A DNA stretch of 7,343 nucleotides from Oscillospiraceae bacterium. GTDB taxonomy: Bacteria > Bacillota > Clostridia > Oscillospirales > CAG-272. The notes beneath the pieces were generated by a model. That model searched no databases, was not told where the DNA came from, and saw only the letters and a list, made by a program, of their open reading frames with translations. A program made the translations under genes and the position numbers. The stretch spans positions 1 to 7,343 of the forward strand of contig WREN01000109.1 in NCBI GenBank assembly GCA_009779295.1, given 5' to 3'. Shown in pieces: positions 1 to 6,847 of this stretch (the stretch's first letter is position 1; each line of letters begins with the position of its first letter).

Positions 1-163
1 TATATGTTAAATCTTCCGAAGATAACACGACTCCGCCGTAACCCGATTTTTTCAATTCTGTAAGATCCACATCGGGAAAATTGAAAGCTATCGGCCTGTA
101 TTCATTTTTTATATTTATAAAACATTTTTTTAATTCGTTGTAATCTTTTATGATATTATCCAT
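1..163 (-). CDS. Unidentified protein, N-terminal part only (runs off the window's left edge)
   Basis: Reading the minus strand from an ATG at 163-161 gives 54 open codons to the window edge with no stop. The protein begins MDNIIKDYNELKKC and includes a segment YRPIAFNFPDVDLTELKK followed by a glycine-rich turn (SGYGG) and VVLSSEDL. It has no signal peptide or membrane segment in the visible part, so it is probably cytosolic. I do not recognise the family. A well-formed minus-strand promoter lies 31 bases upstream of the start codon, which supports a real gene. The ribosome binding site is weak (GGGAAAG read on the minus strand about 14 bases upstream, then GTGG). It is transcribed divergently from the ABC operon and may be functionally unrelated to it. 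Confidence 0.7.
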   Translation of the reverse strand, partial: MDNIIKDYNELKKCFINIKNEYRPIAFNFPDVDLTELKKSGYGGVVLSSEDLTY

Positions 164-193
164 TTAATTTACCACTTTCCCTTATTAAAAATA

Positions 194-222
194 ATTATAT
201 CATATAAATTCCTAATTGTAAA
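194..222 (-). promoter_or_regulatory. Sigma-A type promoter for the leftward gene
   Basis: On the minus strand the -35 box TTTACA (plus positions 222-217) is separated by exactly 17 bases from a perfect -10 box TATAAT (199-194). A TG one base before the -10 box makes it an extended -10. The start codon it serves is at 163. Box identity, spacing and placement all agree; activity is inferred. Confidence 0.75.
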
Positions 223-243
223 CAGAAAAAATAAGTATAAATA

Positions 244-272
244 TTGACTTTTCATCATTATTGTAATATAAT
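244..272 (+). promoter_or_regulatory. Sigma-A type promoter for the ABC/DUF1854 operon
   Basis: The -35 box TTGACT (244-249) is followed after 17 bases by a perfect TATAAT (267-272). Transcription would start near 279-280, giving a leader of under 40 bases before the ATG at 317, too short for a riboswitch. The -35 box lies 21 bases from the -35 box of the divergent promoter, so a single regulator or shared supercoiling could affect both. I see no clear operator palindrome between them. Confidence 0.8.
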
Positions 273-316
273 TAATGAGTATGATTTGAAAATGACCATA
301 AAAAGGTGGTGTTTAT

Positions 317-2647
317 ATGGTACAAATCGACAAAATGCCAAATGAATTATTAAAAAAATTAGATGAAAGAGGGATTTCAGAAAGCTCTATTAAACTTACA
401 GTAAAAGCAGACATGAACCGCGACGGAGTATATTGCGATAACTGGATCGTAGCGACAGATACGGATTTAATTTGTATCGGCGGTTCGAAAATAATTTTGC
501 CGAAGGAAAACAGAAAGATTACAGAAACGAACAAATTGAGAGTGGAGTTCGGCGAAATATCTTTTGAGTATTATCAATTAAAGGAACTTACGGAGTTCAA
601 AGTCGAAGATTTGATCTCGACAGCCGCTTTGACGGCAAAGAAAGTTATTGAAGGTCAGGATGAAAGCGCCAACGAAGTTGATGCTCCGCCCGCGGAATTT
701 CAATTGATTACATACTTTTCCAACACACAAAAAAGCAATTTCCATTTATTCGTGAAATATCTCGGCAAACTTAAAGAAAAGGGCGAAGTAGAATTCGACG
801 AAGCCGATAAAGCGGAAGAATTATTTTGTCCGAAATGTGGCAACAGGTATGCCGACGCGAAAAGAAAAATCTGCATGAAGTGCATGGATAGAAATAAAAT
901 CATCATGCGTACATTGCCGTTTTTCTTTAAATATAAGTTTTATATTATAATTATACTTATAACTATAATATTGTCAAGTGCCGTCGGTGTAGTAGCGCCG
1001 TATGTCAACCAAGCGTTCTTCATAGATGAGGTATTGACGGAAACCGGAAGATTCTTCGGGCAGATATTGCTTGTATTATTTATGATTCTGGGGATGCGGC
1101 TGGTAGATATGTTTGTCGGAATGATAAGCGGCGTCGCAAACGCGTCAATCGCGGCAAACGTTACTTATGATTTGAAAAAGGTTATATTCAGCGCGATAGA
1201 ACGGCTGTCCATCAGCTTCTTTACGAGCAGGCAGACCGGAGGATTGATGACGCAGGTCAACAATGACGCCAATACGATCTATTGGTTCTTTTGCGACGGG
1301 TTCCCTTACTTTTTAATAAACATAACAAAGATAGTCGTCATTTTAATTATCATGTTAATATTAAATCCGATATTGACGTTGATTTCGCTTGTAATTATAC
1401 CGTTCGTAATAGTATTCATATATATGATATTTGAAAAGCTCGGAAAACTTCACTCAAAACGTTATTCAAGTGCGCGCGGAATGAATTCGATCCTGAGCGA
1501 CGTACTCGGAGGAGTCCGCGTAGTTAAGGCGTTCTCAAAAGAGAAGGATGAAATCAAACGTTTCAACTCTCGAAGCGAACGCTTGGCGACAAACGATCAG
1601 AATTTGGGTGTATACGCGAATACCAGATTCCCCGCGATAAATCTGCTCATGTATTTCAGCAATATCGTTATATGGGGCGTAGGCGGATGGATGGTTATTA
1701 AGGGCGAGTTTAATTACGGTATGCTTATGACCTTTATTGTATATATAAATATGATCTACAGTCCGATGTACTTTTTCGTGGATATGGCGTATTGGCTGTC
1801 CGACGCGTTGAACGCGATGCACCGATTGATTGAAATCATGGACGCCGTTCCCGACGTCGTTGAAAGCGCGAACCCTGTTCCGATGCCTGATATCCATGGG
1901 AAGATTTCATTTGAAAACATTGAATTCTCTTACGAAAAGAACCGCAAGATAATCGACGGAATAACATTTGATATAGAAGCCGGGACGATACTCGGAATCG
2001 TCGGTCCCACAGGTTCCGGTAAGAGTACGCTCGCGAATTTGTTGATCCGCCTTTACGACGTTAAAACCGGCGAAATCAAAATCGACGACGTGAACGTTAA
2101 AGATATTTCCTTCAACGATTTGCGGCAGAATATATCGATCGTTTCGCAGGAGACGTACCTGTTCGCCGGAACGATACTGGAGAACATTAAGTATGCCAAA
2201 CCGGACGCTACATACGATGAAGTCATCGAGGCGGCGAAAGCCGCGAGCGCTCACGATTTCATTATGAAGCTGCCGGACGCTTACGCGACGATGATAGGGT
2301 TCGGGTATAAAGATTTATCCGGCGGAGAACGCCAACGTATTTCCATATCGCGTGCGATACTGCGGGATCCGAAGATATTGATTCTTGATGAAGCGACCGC
2401 ATCGATGGATACGGAAACCGAACGACATATCCAGTCCGCGCTTGAAAAATTAGTTAAAGGGCGTACGACGATCATGATAGCGCACAGGCTTTCAACGTTA
2501 CGCAACGCCGATAAACTTATCGTAATTGAAAACGGGAAAATGCCGGAATACGGTACGCATCTCGAATTAATAAATAAAAAAGGAATATATTTTAAGTTGT
2601 ATAAATTACAAATGGACGCTCTGAAGAACATCGGAGTTGAGGAGTAA
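317..2647 (+). CDS. ABC exporter half-transporter with N-terminal accessory domain and zinc ribbon (DUF1854-associated)
   Basis: This 776-residue protein is a fused membrane/ATPase half-transporter of the MsbA/Sav1866-like exporter type and should export a substrate across the cytoplasmic membrane using ATP. Residues 1-165 are a cytosolic region of mixed strand/helix character, followed by a four-cysteine zinc ribbon (C171, C174, C186, C189). Six predicted membrane helices follow (about 207-229, 250-275, 333-354, 357-378, 441-462, 470-492). The ATPase domain has A-loop Y539, Walker A GPTGSGKST (563-571), Q-loop Q611, signature LSGGERQ (667-673), Walker B with D691 and catalytic E692, and H-loop H723, so it should hydrolyse ATP. 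The usual VGERG segment before the signature is replaced by IGFGY. The start is set by AAAGGTGGTG at 302-311, six bases from the ATG. It is about 190 residues longer than a typical half-exporter because of the N-terminal region. First gene of the operon; substrate unknown. Confidence 0.93.
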   Translation: MVQIDKMPNELLKKLDERGISESSIKLTVKADMNRDGVYCDNWIVATDTDLICIGGSKIILPKENRKITETNKLRVEFGEISFEYYQLKELTEFKVEDLISTAALTAKKVIEGQDESANEVDAPPAEFQLITYFSNTQKSNFHLFVKYLGKLKEKGEVEFDEADKAEELFCPKCGNRYADAKRKICMKCMDRNKIIMRTLPFFFKYKFYIIIILITIILSSAVGVVAPYVNQAFFIDEVLTETGRFFGQILLVLFMILGMRLVDMFVGMISGVANASIAANVTYDLKKVIFSAIERLSISFFTSRQTGGLMTQVNNDANTIYWFFCDGFPYFLINITKIVVILIIMLILNPILTLISLVIIPFVIVFIYMIFEKLGKLHSKRYSSARGMNSILSDVLGGVRVVKAFSKEKDEIKRFNSRSERLATNDQNLGVYANTRFPAINLLMYFSNIVIWGVGGWMVIKGEFNYGMLMTFIVYINMIYSPMYFFVDMAYWLSDALNAMHRLIEIMDAVPDVVESANPVPMPDIHGKISFENIEFSYEKNRKIIDGITFDIEAGTILGIVGPTGSGKSTLANLLIRLYDVKTGEIKIDDVNVKDISFNDLRQNISIVSQETYLFAGTILENIKYAKPDATYDEVIEAAKAASAHDFIMKLPDAYATMIGFGYKDLSGGERQRISISRAILRDPKILILDEATASMDTETERHIQSALEKLVKGRTTIMIAHRLSTLRNADKLIVIENGKMPEYGTHLELINKKGIYFKLYKLQMDALKNIGVEE

Positions 2648-2659
2648 GGAGGGCTTACT

Positions 2660-3217
2660 ATGGAAGAAAACGTTATCACCGAAACCAAAACATCGCTGAA
2701 CGATGTTATATCGGTAGTTTATTTTAACGCCGAAAATGCCGTCTTTGATGTAAAAAACAATTTTTTAACATTGGACGCAAAATTAAAAAACGAACAAGGC
2801 GAGACAGAAGATAAAAAATTCCCGCGCGTATATTTGCATCGGGCTTTCCCTTTCGACAATCCGTTTTCATACATATCCGTGCTTGACAAAGATAATAAGG
2901 AAATCGGTATAATCCGCGAGCTTAAAGATTTAGATGAAAATTCGCAAAATTTAATCGTCGATGAACTGCACCGCAAATATTACGCTCCGTCGATTAAAAC
3001 TATTCAATCTGTGAAGGAACGTTACGGTTATTCGTATTGGAAAGTCACAAGCGACGCGGGCGATTTGTCGTTTACATTGCAGGATACATTCCGCAGCATA
3101 TTGAAAGTCGGCAACAACCGGGTATTCATCGTTGACATAGACAATAACAGATACGAAATACCGGACGTTGAAGCGCTTGATTTTAAAAGCTACAAAAAAA
3201 TCGAGCTGTATCTATAA
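2660..3217 (+). CDS. DUF1854 family protein
   Basis: This 185-residue soluble protein has no signal peptide or membrane helix. It matches what I recall of the DUF1854 family: an HRAFPF..PF.YISVLD block (60-76), an EL.RKYY.P block (102-110), a YWKVTSDAG block (126-134), and the closing DIDNNRYEIPD plus LD..S (159-177). The family is uncharacterised. It occurs beside, or fused to, ABC exporters and has been suggested to bind ligand or regulate the transporter; in some proteobacteria the set is annotated as cyanophycin-associated. Here it lies between the two half-transporters, 12 bases after the first and 15 before the second, so a partner role at the cytosolic face is the natural inference. 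The start is fixed by a perfect AAGGAGG (2646-2652), seven bases before the ATG and overlapping the upstream stop codon. Family assignment is from remembered motifs, not a profile search. Confidence 0.85.
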   Translation: MEENVITETKTSLNDVISVVYFNAENAVFDVKNNFLTLDAKLKNEQGETEDKKFPRVYLHRAFPFDNPFSYISVLDKDNKEIGIIRELKDLDENSQNLIVDELHRKYYAPSIKTIQSVKERYGYSYWKVTSDAGDLSFTLQDTFRSILKVGNNRVFIVDIDNNRYEIPDVEALDFKSYKKIELYL

Positions 3218-3232
3218 GGCGGTGATAAAAGT

Positions 3233-5455
3233 ATGCAAACAAGAGAAACTTTAATTAATCGCCTGACAAAAATAAACAGATATATCAACGAAGACGACAT
3301 TGTCGTAGTATTTGAATATAACCTGAAAAACGATTCGGATAACGAAAAAGTAGACGGGTTTATTGTTGTTTTAAAAGATAAACTTTTCAATTACTTAAAC
3401 GATAATATAATCGAAGAATTTGAATTAAAGGACGTTAAAGAATTTAAAATAAGTCTCGGAGTCGGATGTATATTCATTGAATGTAAATTGAATGAAACCG
3501 AAGAAGACAGAATGATTTGTCGAAGCGATATGGCGTACAACAGGCTTTACGCCGCTATAACGAAACGTCTCAATAAATATCTTGAGCAAAATAAATACAC
3601 CTATAATTACGAAGAAGAAATGATGAAAGCATGTCCGAAATGCGGCCGCCCCTTCGCGCCCGGGTCTACATACTGCGAACACTGCGTAAAGAAAAAAGAA
3701 TATTTAAAACGGCTGTATGTAATCGCGAAACCTTACCGTAAATATATTTTTATCACGATAATCCTCTTTTTCATAATTACAGCGTGTACATTGATAACCC
3801 CTTATATAAGCAAGATAATCGTCGATGAATATATCGTTTCCGAACACCCCGAATTGGTTGTATTGTCTTCGTTTATCATCATGATAATAGCAATGGTTGC
3901 GGTCGATTTATTTTCTCAGGCATTGGGTATTATACGGAGTCTTACGCTTATAAAAGCGGGAAACTCGCTTGTTGTTAAACTCAGAGAACTGATATTCAAC
4001 AAAATCCAGCAGTTGTCGTTATCCCGTATATCCAAACGCACAGCAGGAGAACTTATGCACCGCGTCACGGGAGATACATCACAGCTCCAGCACTTCATAA
4101 CGCGCGAAGTCGGTAATATAATCGAACAACTTCTAATCTTTATCGCAATAGGCACGTATTTGTTCATTTATAACTGGCAGCTCGCGTTAATGATAATACT
4201 GCCGCTGCCGGTAGTCATCGTTGCGAGCAGGATGTTCTGGCGGTTTATACACAGGATTTATCACAGGCAATGGAATTATGAAGCTAAATCCAGCACGATG
4301 CTGCATGATATATTTTCAGGAATCCGCGTTGTGAAATCATTCGGTATGGAAAAGCAGGAAAAGGATCGTTACGATGAACAAATCGCGAAACTGCGCGATA
4401 CATCCATAAAAAACGAACGGTTCTGGGCGATTGTATCTCCGTTCTTAAATCTACTCGTAAGCGCCGGTGAATTCTTTTTACTGTATTATGTCGGGAGTAA
4501 AGTAATCGGCGGCGAAATGACGCTCGGGCAAATGGCGCAATTCTCCGTTTATGTAGGAATTATATACGGACCGATGCGCTGGATGGGTAATCTTCCGCGT
4601 TATCTTGTCAGGGTTATGACTTCGATAGTTAAAATCTTCGATATAATCGATGAAAAAATCGAAGTATCAGATAAAGATACGGCTGTCGATCTTGACATCA
4701 AAGGGTATATCGATATTGAAAATATGTCGTTCGGGTATGATGAAACCGTCGACGTATTGAAAAATATCAATTTAAGCATTAAGCCCGGCGAAATGATCGG
4801 TATCGTCGGCAGATCGGGCGTAGGGAAATCCACGCTGATAAATCTGGTTATGCGTTTGTATGACGTCGGAGAAGGCTCAATAAAAATCGACGGCGTTGAT
4901 TTGCGCGAAATATCTCAGGAATCACTGCGGTCGCAGATAGGCGTTGTGTTGCAGGAAACGTTCCTGTTCTCGGGAACTATTTACGACAACATCGCATACG
5001 CCAAAGCGGACGCGACGCGTGACGAAATTATCACCGCGTCGAAAATCGCGGGCGCTCACCAGTTTATTATGAAACTGCCGGAAGCGTATAATACGAAAGT
5101 CGGCGAGCGCGGTTACACTTTATCCGGCGGCGAACGTCAGCGCGTTTCGATTGCGCGCGCGTTACTGCACGACCCGCGGATTTTAATTCTCGATGAAGCG
5201 ACCGCGTCATTGGATTGCGAAACGGAAAAGCAAATTCAGGATTCGTTGCAAAAACTGATAAAAGACCGCACGACTCTTGCAATAGCGCACAGGTTATCAA
5301 CATTGCGCAACGCGACACGATTGATAGTATTGGATAAAGGCACAGTCGCGGAAGTGGGAACGCATGAGGAATTGCTGCGGAAAAAGGGCATATATTACGG
5401 CTTGGTAATGGCGCAGCGGCAAATGTCGAAGATGAGCAAAGAAGCGGGAACATAA
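3233..5455 (+). CDS. Second ABC exporter half-transporter with N-terminal accessory domain and zinc ribbon
   Basis: This 740-residue protein is a paralogue of the first half-transporter, with the same order of parts. Residues 1-130 are a cytosolic accessory region shorter than in the first protein. A four-cysteine zinc ribbon (C134, C137, C148, C151) precedes six membrane helices (about 172-193, 210-235, 295-313, 318-338, 403-427, 437-460). The ATPase domain has A-loop Y502, Walker A GRSGVGKST (526-534), Q-loop Q574, an intact VGERG segment, signature LSGGERQ (630-636), Walker B with D654 and catalytic E655, and H-loop H686, so it should be an active ATPase. It most likely pairs with the first half-transporter to make a heterodimer, though two homodimers cannot be excluded. 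The start is set by AAGGCGGTG (3216-3224), eight bases before the ATG. GC content rises along the gene, from very AT-rich at the accessory region to GC-rich in the ATPase domain. Confidence 0.93.
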   Translation: MQTRETLINRLTKINRYINEDDIVVVFEYNLKNDSDNEKVDGFIVVLKDKLFNYLNDNIIEEFELKDVKEFKISLGVGCIFIECKLNETEEDRMICRSDMAYNRLYAAITKRLNKYLEQNKYTYNYEEEMMKACPKCGRPFAPGSTYCEHCVKKKEYLKRLYVIAKPYRKYIFITIILFFIITACTLITPYISKIIVDEYIVSEHPELVVLSSFIIMIIAMVAVDLFSQALGIIRSLTLIKAGNSLVVKLRELIFNKIQQLSLSRISKRTAGELMHRVTGDTSQLQHFITREVGNIIEQLLIFIAIGTYLFIYNWQLALMIILPLPVVIVASRMFWRFIHRIYHRQWNYEAKSSTMLHDIFSGIRVVKSFGMEKQEKDRYDEQIAKLRDTSIKNERFWAIVSPFLNLLVSAGEFFLLYYVGSKVIGGEMTLGQMAQFSVYVGIIYGPMRWMGNLPRYLVRVMTSIVKIFDIIDEKIEVSDKDTAVDLDIKGYIDIENMSFGYDETVDVLKNINLSIKPGEMIGIVGRSGVGKSTLINLVMRLYDVGEGSIKIDGVDLREISQESLRSQIGVVLQETFLFSGTIYDNIAYAKADATRDEIITASKIAGAHQFIMKLPEAYNTKVGERGYTLSGGERQRVSIARALLHDPRILILDEATASLDCETEKQIQDSLQKLIKDRTTLAIAHRLSTLRNATRLIVLDKGTVAEVGTHEELLRKKGIYYGLVMAQRQMSKMSKEAGT

Positions 5456-5458
5456 GGA
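5453..5458 (+). promoter_or_regulatory. Ribosome binding site unusually close to the lipoprotein start
   Basis: TAAGGA overlaps the stop codon of the second transporter (TAA, 5453-5455) and ends one base before the ATG at 5460, closer than the usual 5-9 bases. No other start is available upstream, because the frame is closed by TGA at 5433-5435 with no NTG codon in between. Initiation may depend on ribosomes finishing the upstream gene. Confidence 0.5.
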
Positions 5459-5459
5459 T

Positions 5460-6707
5460 ATGAATACCAAAAAAATAATTTGTTTGCTATTAATATTATT
5501 TTTATTCAGTTGTACTAATGATACCGTATCTTCGGAATCTCCCAAACCCGAAGAAACCGAAGAAGCGATTGAACCCGAAATATATATTGCTCCAACTGTA
5601 AAAATAATATCTGTATCAGCGGGCGAAAATCACACACTGGCTTTGGATGATAAAGGACAGGTTTGGGCGTGGGGAGATAATCTTTACGGTCAGGTCGGTG
5701 ACGGGAATTTTACTAATTATCTTGATTTTCCTCAATTGGAACCGGAAGATGAATATTATTATGATGAAAATATTAATCGGAGAAAAGATATTGACAATGA
5801 TGTTTATACTCCTAAATTAATAATGGATAATGTAAAAGAAATTTTCGCGCGGGCGTTTGGGAGTTTTGCTATTACGAACGACAATAAATTATATGCTTGG
5901 GGCAAAAATGACTTAACACCTGAAATTAATGCTACGCCCACTTATATAATGGACGATGTATTATATGTGGATTCCAGTTACAATTATAATATGCCTCAAA
6001 CATTCATAATAAAAACGGACAATACATTATGGTTTGCCGGCCCTATAGGTTTTCTTAATGAAGGAACATTTTATTCGGAACCCGTATGTTTATACGAAAA
6101 TGTAAAGAAAGCTGTTTTTGATGACAGTTGGCCCACAGGTATAGTAATATTAACGACAGATAATAGATTAATTTCCTATGCGCCTGAAGTAATGAACTCT
6201 AATAATTTTATATTCAAAGAAATAACCGGGTTAAATAACGTAGTCGATATATCTGCCGGTGCAGAGCAAGTATACACATTGAATACAAGTGGCGAAGTAT
6301 ATGGCTGGGGAGCAAACGGTTATGAAGGCAGATTGGGCGCGATGGGTGATATATATTGGATTGATGAACCAATTTTTATCGCTGCTGACATTAAAAAGAT
6401 TCTTCATGGACAGATGTTTATTACAAATGAAAATACTCTTCTGGTTTGGGGAACAATATATTGGGCATATGATTCCAGAACAACGCAAGGTCAGGTAGGA
6501 GCCGGAATTACCGACGAATTAATTGTCTATGGTAAAACGCCCGTAGAAATATTAAACAATATCGCTATAGCGGACGGACGCAGATTTCATTTTATCGCGG
6601 TTAATAATGACGGAATTGTTTATACATGGGGTAATAATTTTTACGGACAGTTAGGAAATGGAACTTCCGAAGACATAATAATTCCTACACCGATAATTTT
6701 TCCATAA
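5460..6707 (+). CDS. RCC1-repeat beta-propeller lipoprotein
   Basis: The protein has 415 residues. Its N-terminus is a lipoprotein signal: lysines at 4-5, a hydrophobic stretch from 6 to 16, and the lipobox LFSC with the lipidated cysteine at 18. An acidic, proline-containing linker (about 22-45) follows, so the mature protein should sit on the outer face of the membrane. The rest is built of RCC1-type repeats with the pattern SAG..H..AL...G.VWAWG.N.YGQ.G.G. I count seven, roughly at 50-82, 126-149, 167-197, 217-242, 261-295, 312-349 and 369-401. The first, fifth and last are clearest; the third and fourth are degenerate. Seven repeats fit a closed seven-bladed propeller, a fold used mainly for protein binding. 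It starts four bases after the second transporter, so it is the last gene of the operon. Its coding sequence is clearly more AT-rich than the ATPase domains upstream. Ligand unknown. Confidence 0.88.
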   Translation: MNTKKIICLLLILFLFSCTNDTVSSESPKPEETEEAIEPEIYIAPTVKIISVSAGENHTLALDDKGQVWAWGDNLYGQVGDGNFTNYLDFPQLEPEDEYYYDENINRRKDIDNDVYTPKLIMDNVKEIFARAFGSFAITNDNKLYAWGKNDLTPEINATPTYIMDDVLYVDSSYNYNMPQTFIIKTDNTLWFAGPIGFLNEGTFYSEPVCLYENVKKAVFDDSWPTGIVILTTDNRLISYAPEVMNSNNFIFKEITGLNNVVDISAGAEQVYTLNTSGEVYGWGANGYEGRLGAMGDIYWIDEPIFIAADIKKILHGQMFITNENTLLVWGTIYWAYDSRTTQGQVGAGITDELIVYGKTPVEILNNIAIADGRRFHFIAVNNDGIVYTWGNNFYGQLGNGTSEDIIIPTPIIFP

Positions 6708-6742
6708 TAATGGATACGCCAATGTATCCATTATCGCTTTCT
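6707..6742 (+). terminator. Probable intrinsic terminator of the ABC operon
   Basis: An 11-base-pair perfect stem, ATAATGGATAC (6707-6717) pairing with GTATCCATTAT (6724-6734), encloses the six-base loop GCCAAT and begins at the last base of the lipoprotein's stop codon. The following tract CGCTTTCT is only moderately T-rich and the stem has few G-C pairs, so termination may be partial. No other hairpin is evident before the next promoter. Confidence 0.6.
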
Positions 6743-6784
6743 ATCAATAATATCAATATATGGATAATTTTGATTTTTCTACTC

Positions 6785-6813
6785 TTGACAAAGTAATATT
6801 TTTGATATATAAT
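6785..6813 (+). promoter_or_regulatory. Perfect-consensus sigma-A promoter for the zinc-ribbon/DUF4234 unit
   Basis: TTGACA (6785-6790) and TATAAT (6808-6813) both match consensus at every base, with the ideal 17-base spacer. The start point would be near 6820, leaving a leader of about 28 bases. It implies strong expression unless repressed. Together with the hairpin upstream it marks a separate transcription unit. Confidence 0.85.
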
Positions 6814-6824
6814 TAATATATTAC
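6793..6824. repeat. Short inverted repeat flanking the -10 box (possible operator)
   Basis: GTAATAT (6793-6799) and its exact reverse complement ATATTAC (6818-6824) lie either side of the -10 box, 18 bases apart. A perfect 10-base palindrome TAATATATTA (6814-6823) overlaps the right arm. The placement would suit a repressor, but in DNA this AT-rich such repeats also arise by chance. Confidence 0.25.
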
Positions 6825-6847
6825 ATAAAAGGAGAGATATTATAAAA

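Noticed and set aside
273..316. Riboswitch or attenuator in the operon leader
   Set aside because: The leader from the predicted start point to the ATG is under 40 bases and contains no stable hairpin.
1535..1897. Long minus-strand open frame opposite the first transporter
   Set aside because: It lies wholly within a confidently assigned gene, encodes a low-complexity His/Arg/Val-rich product with no recognisable domain, and has no promoter or ribosome binding site.
5150..5162. Alternating GCGCGCGCG tract, possible structural element
   Set aside because: It encodes the conserved Ile-Ala-Arg-Ala of the ATPase domain and is explained by codon choice.
5067..5453. Minus-strand open frame of 128 codons opposite the ATPase domain of the second transporter
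   Set aside because: It is explained by the GC-rich codon pattern of the ATPase domain; the product has no family resemblance.
317..5455. Possible degenerate ATPase site, as in many heterodimeric ABC exporters
   Set aside because: Both proteins keep the Walker A lysine, the catalytic glutamate (E692, E655), the H-loop histidine (H723, H686) and an LSGGERQ signature, so both sites look competent.
317..5455. Role in cyanophycin metabolism
   Set aside because: The link is known for related sets in some proteobacteria, but no cyanophycin synthetase or cyanophycinase is present in this window, so it cannot be assigned here.
6289..6498. Plus-strand 69-codon frame inside the RCC1 lipoprotein gene
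   Set aside because: It overlaps the RCC1 repeats in another frame with no ribosome binding site. The repeats run on unbroken in the main frame, so it is not a frameshift product.
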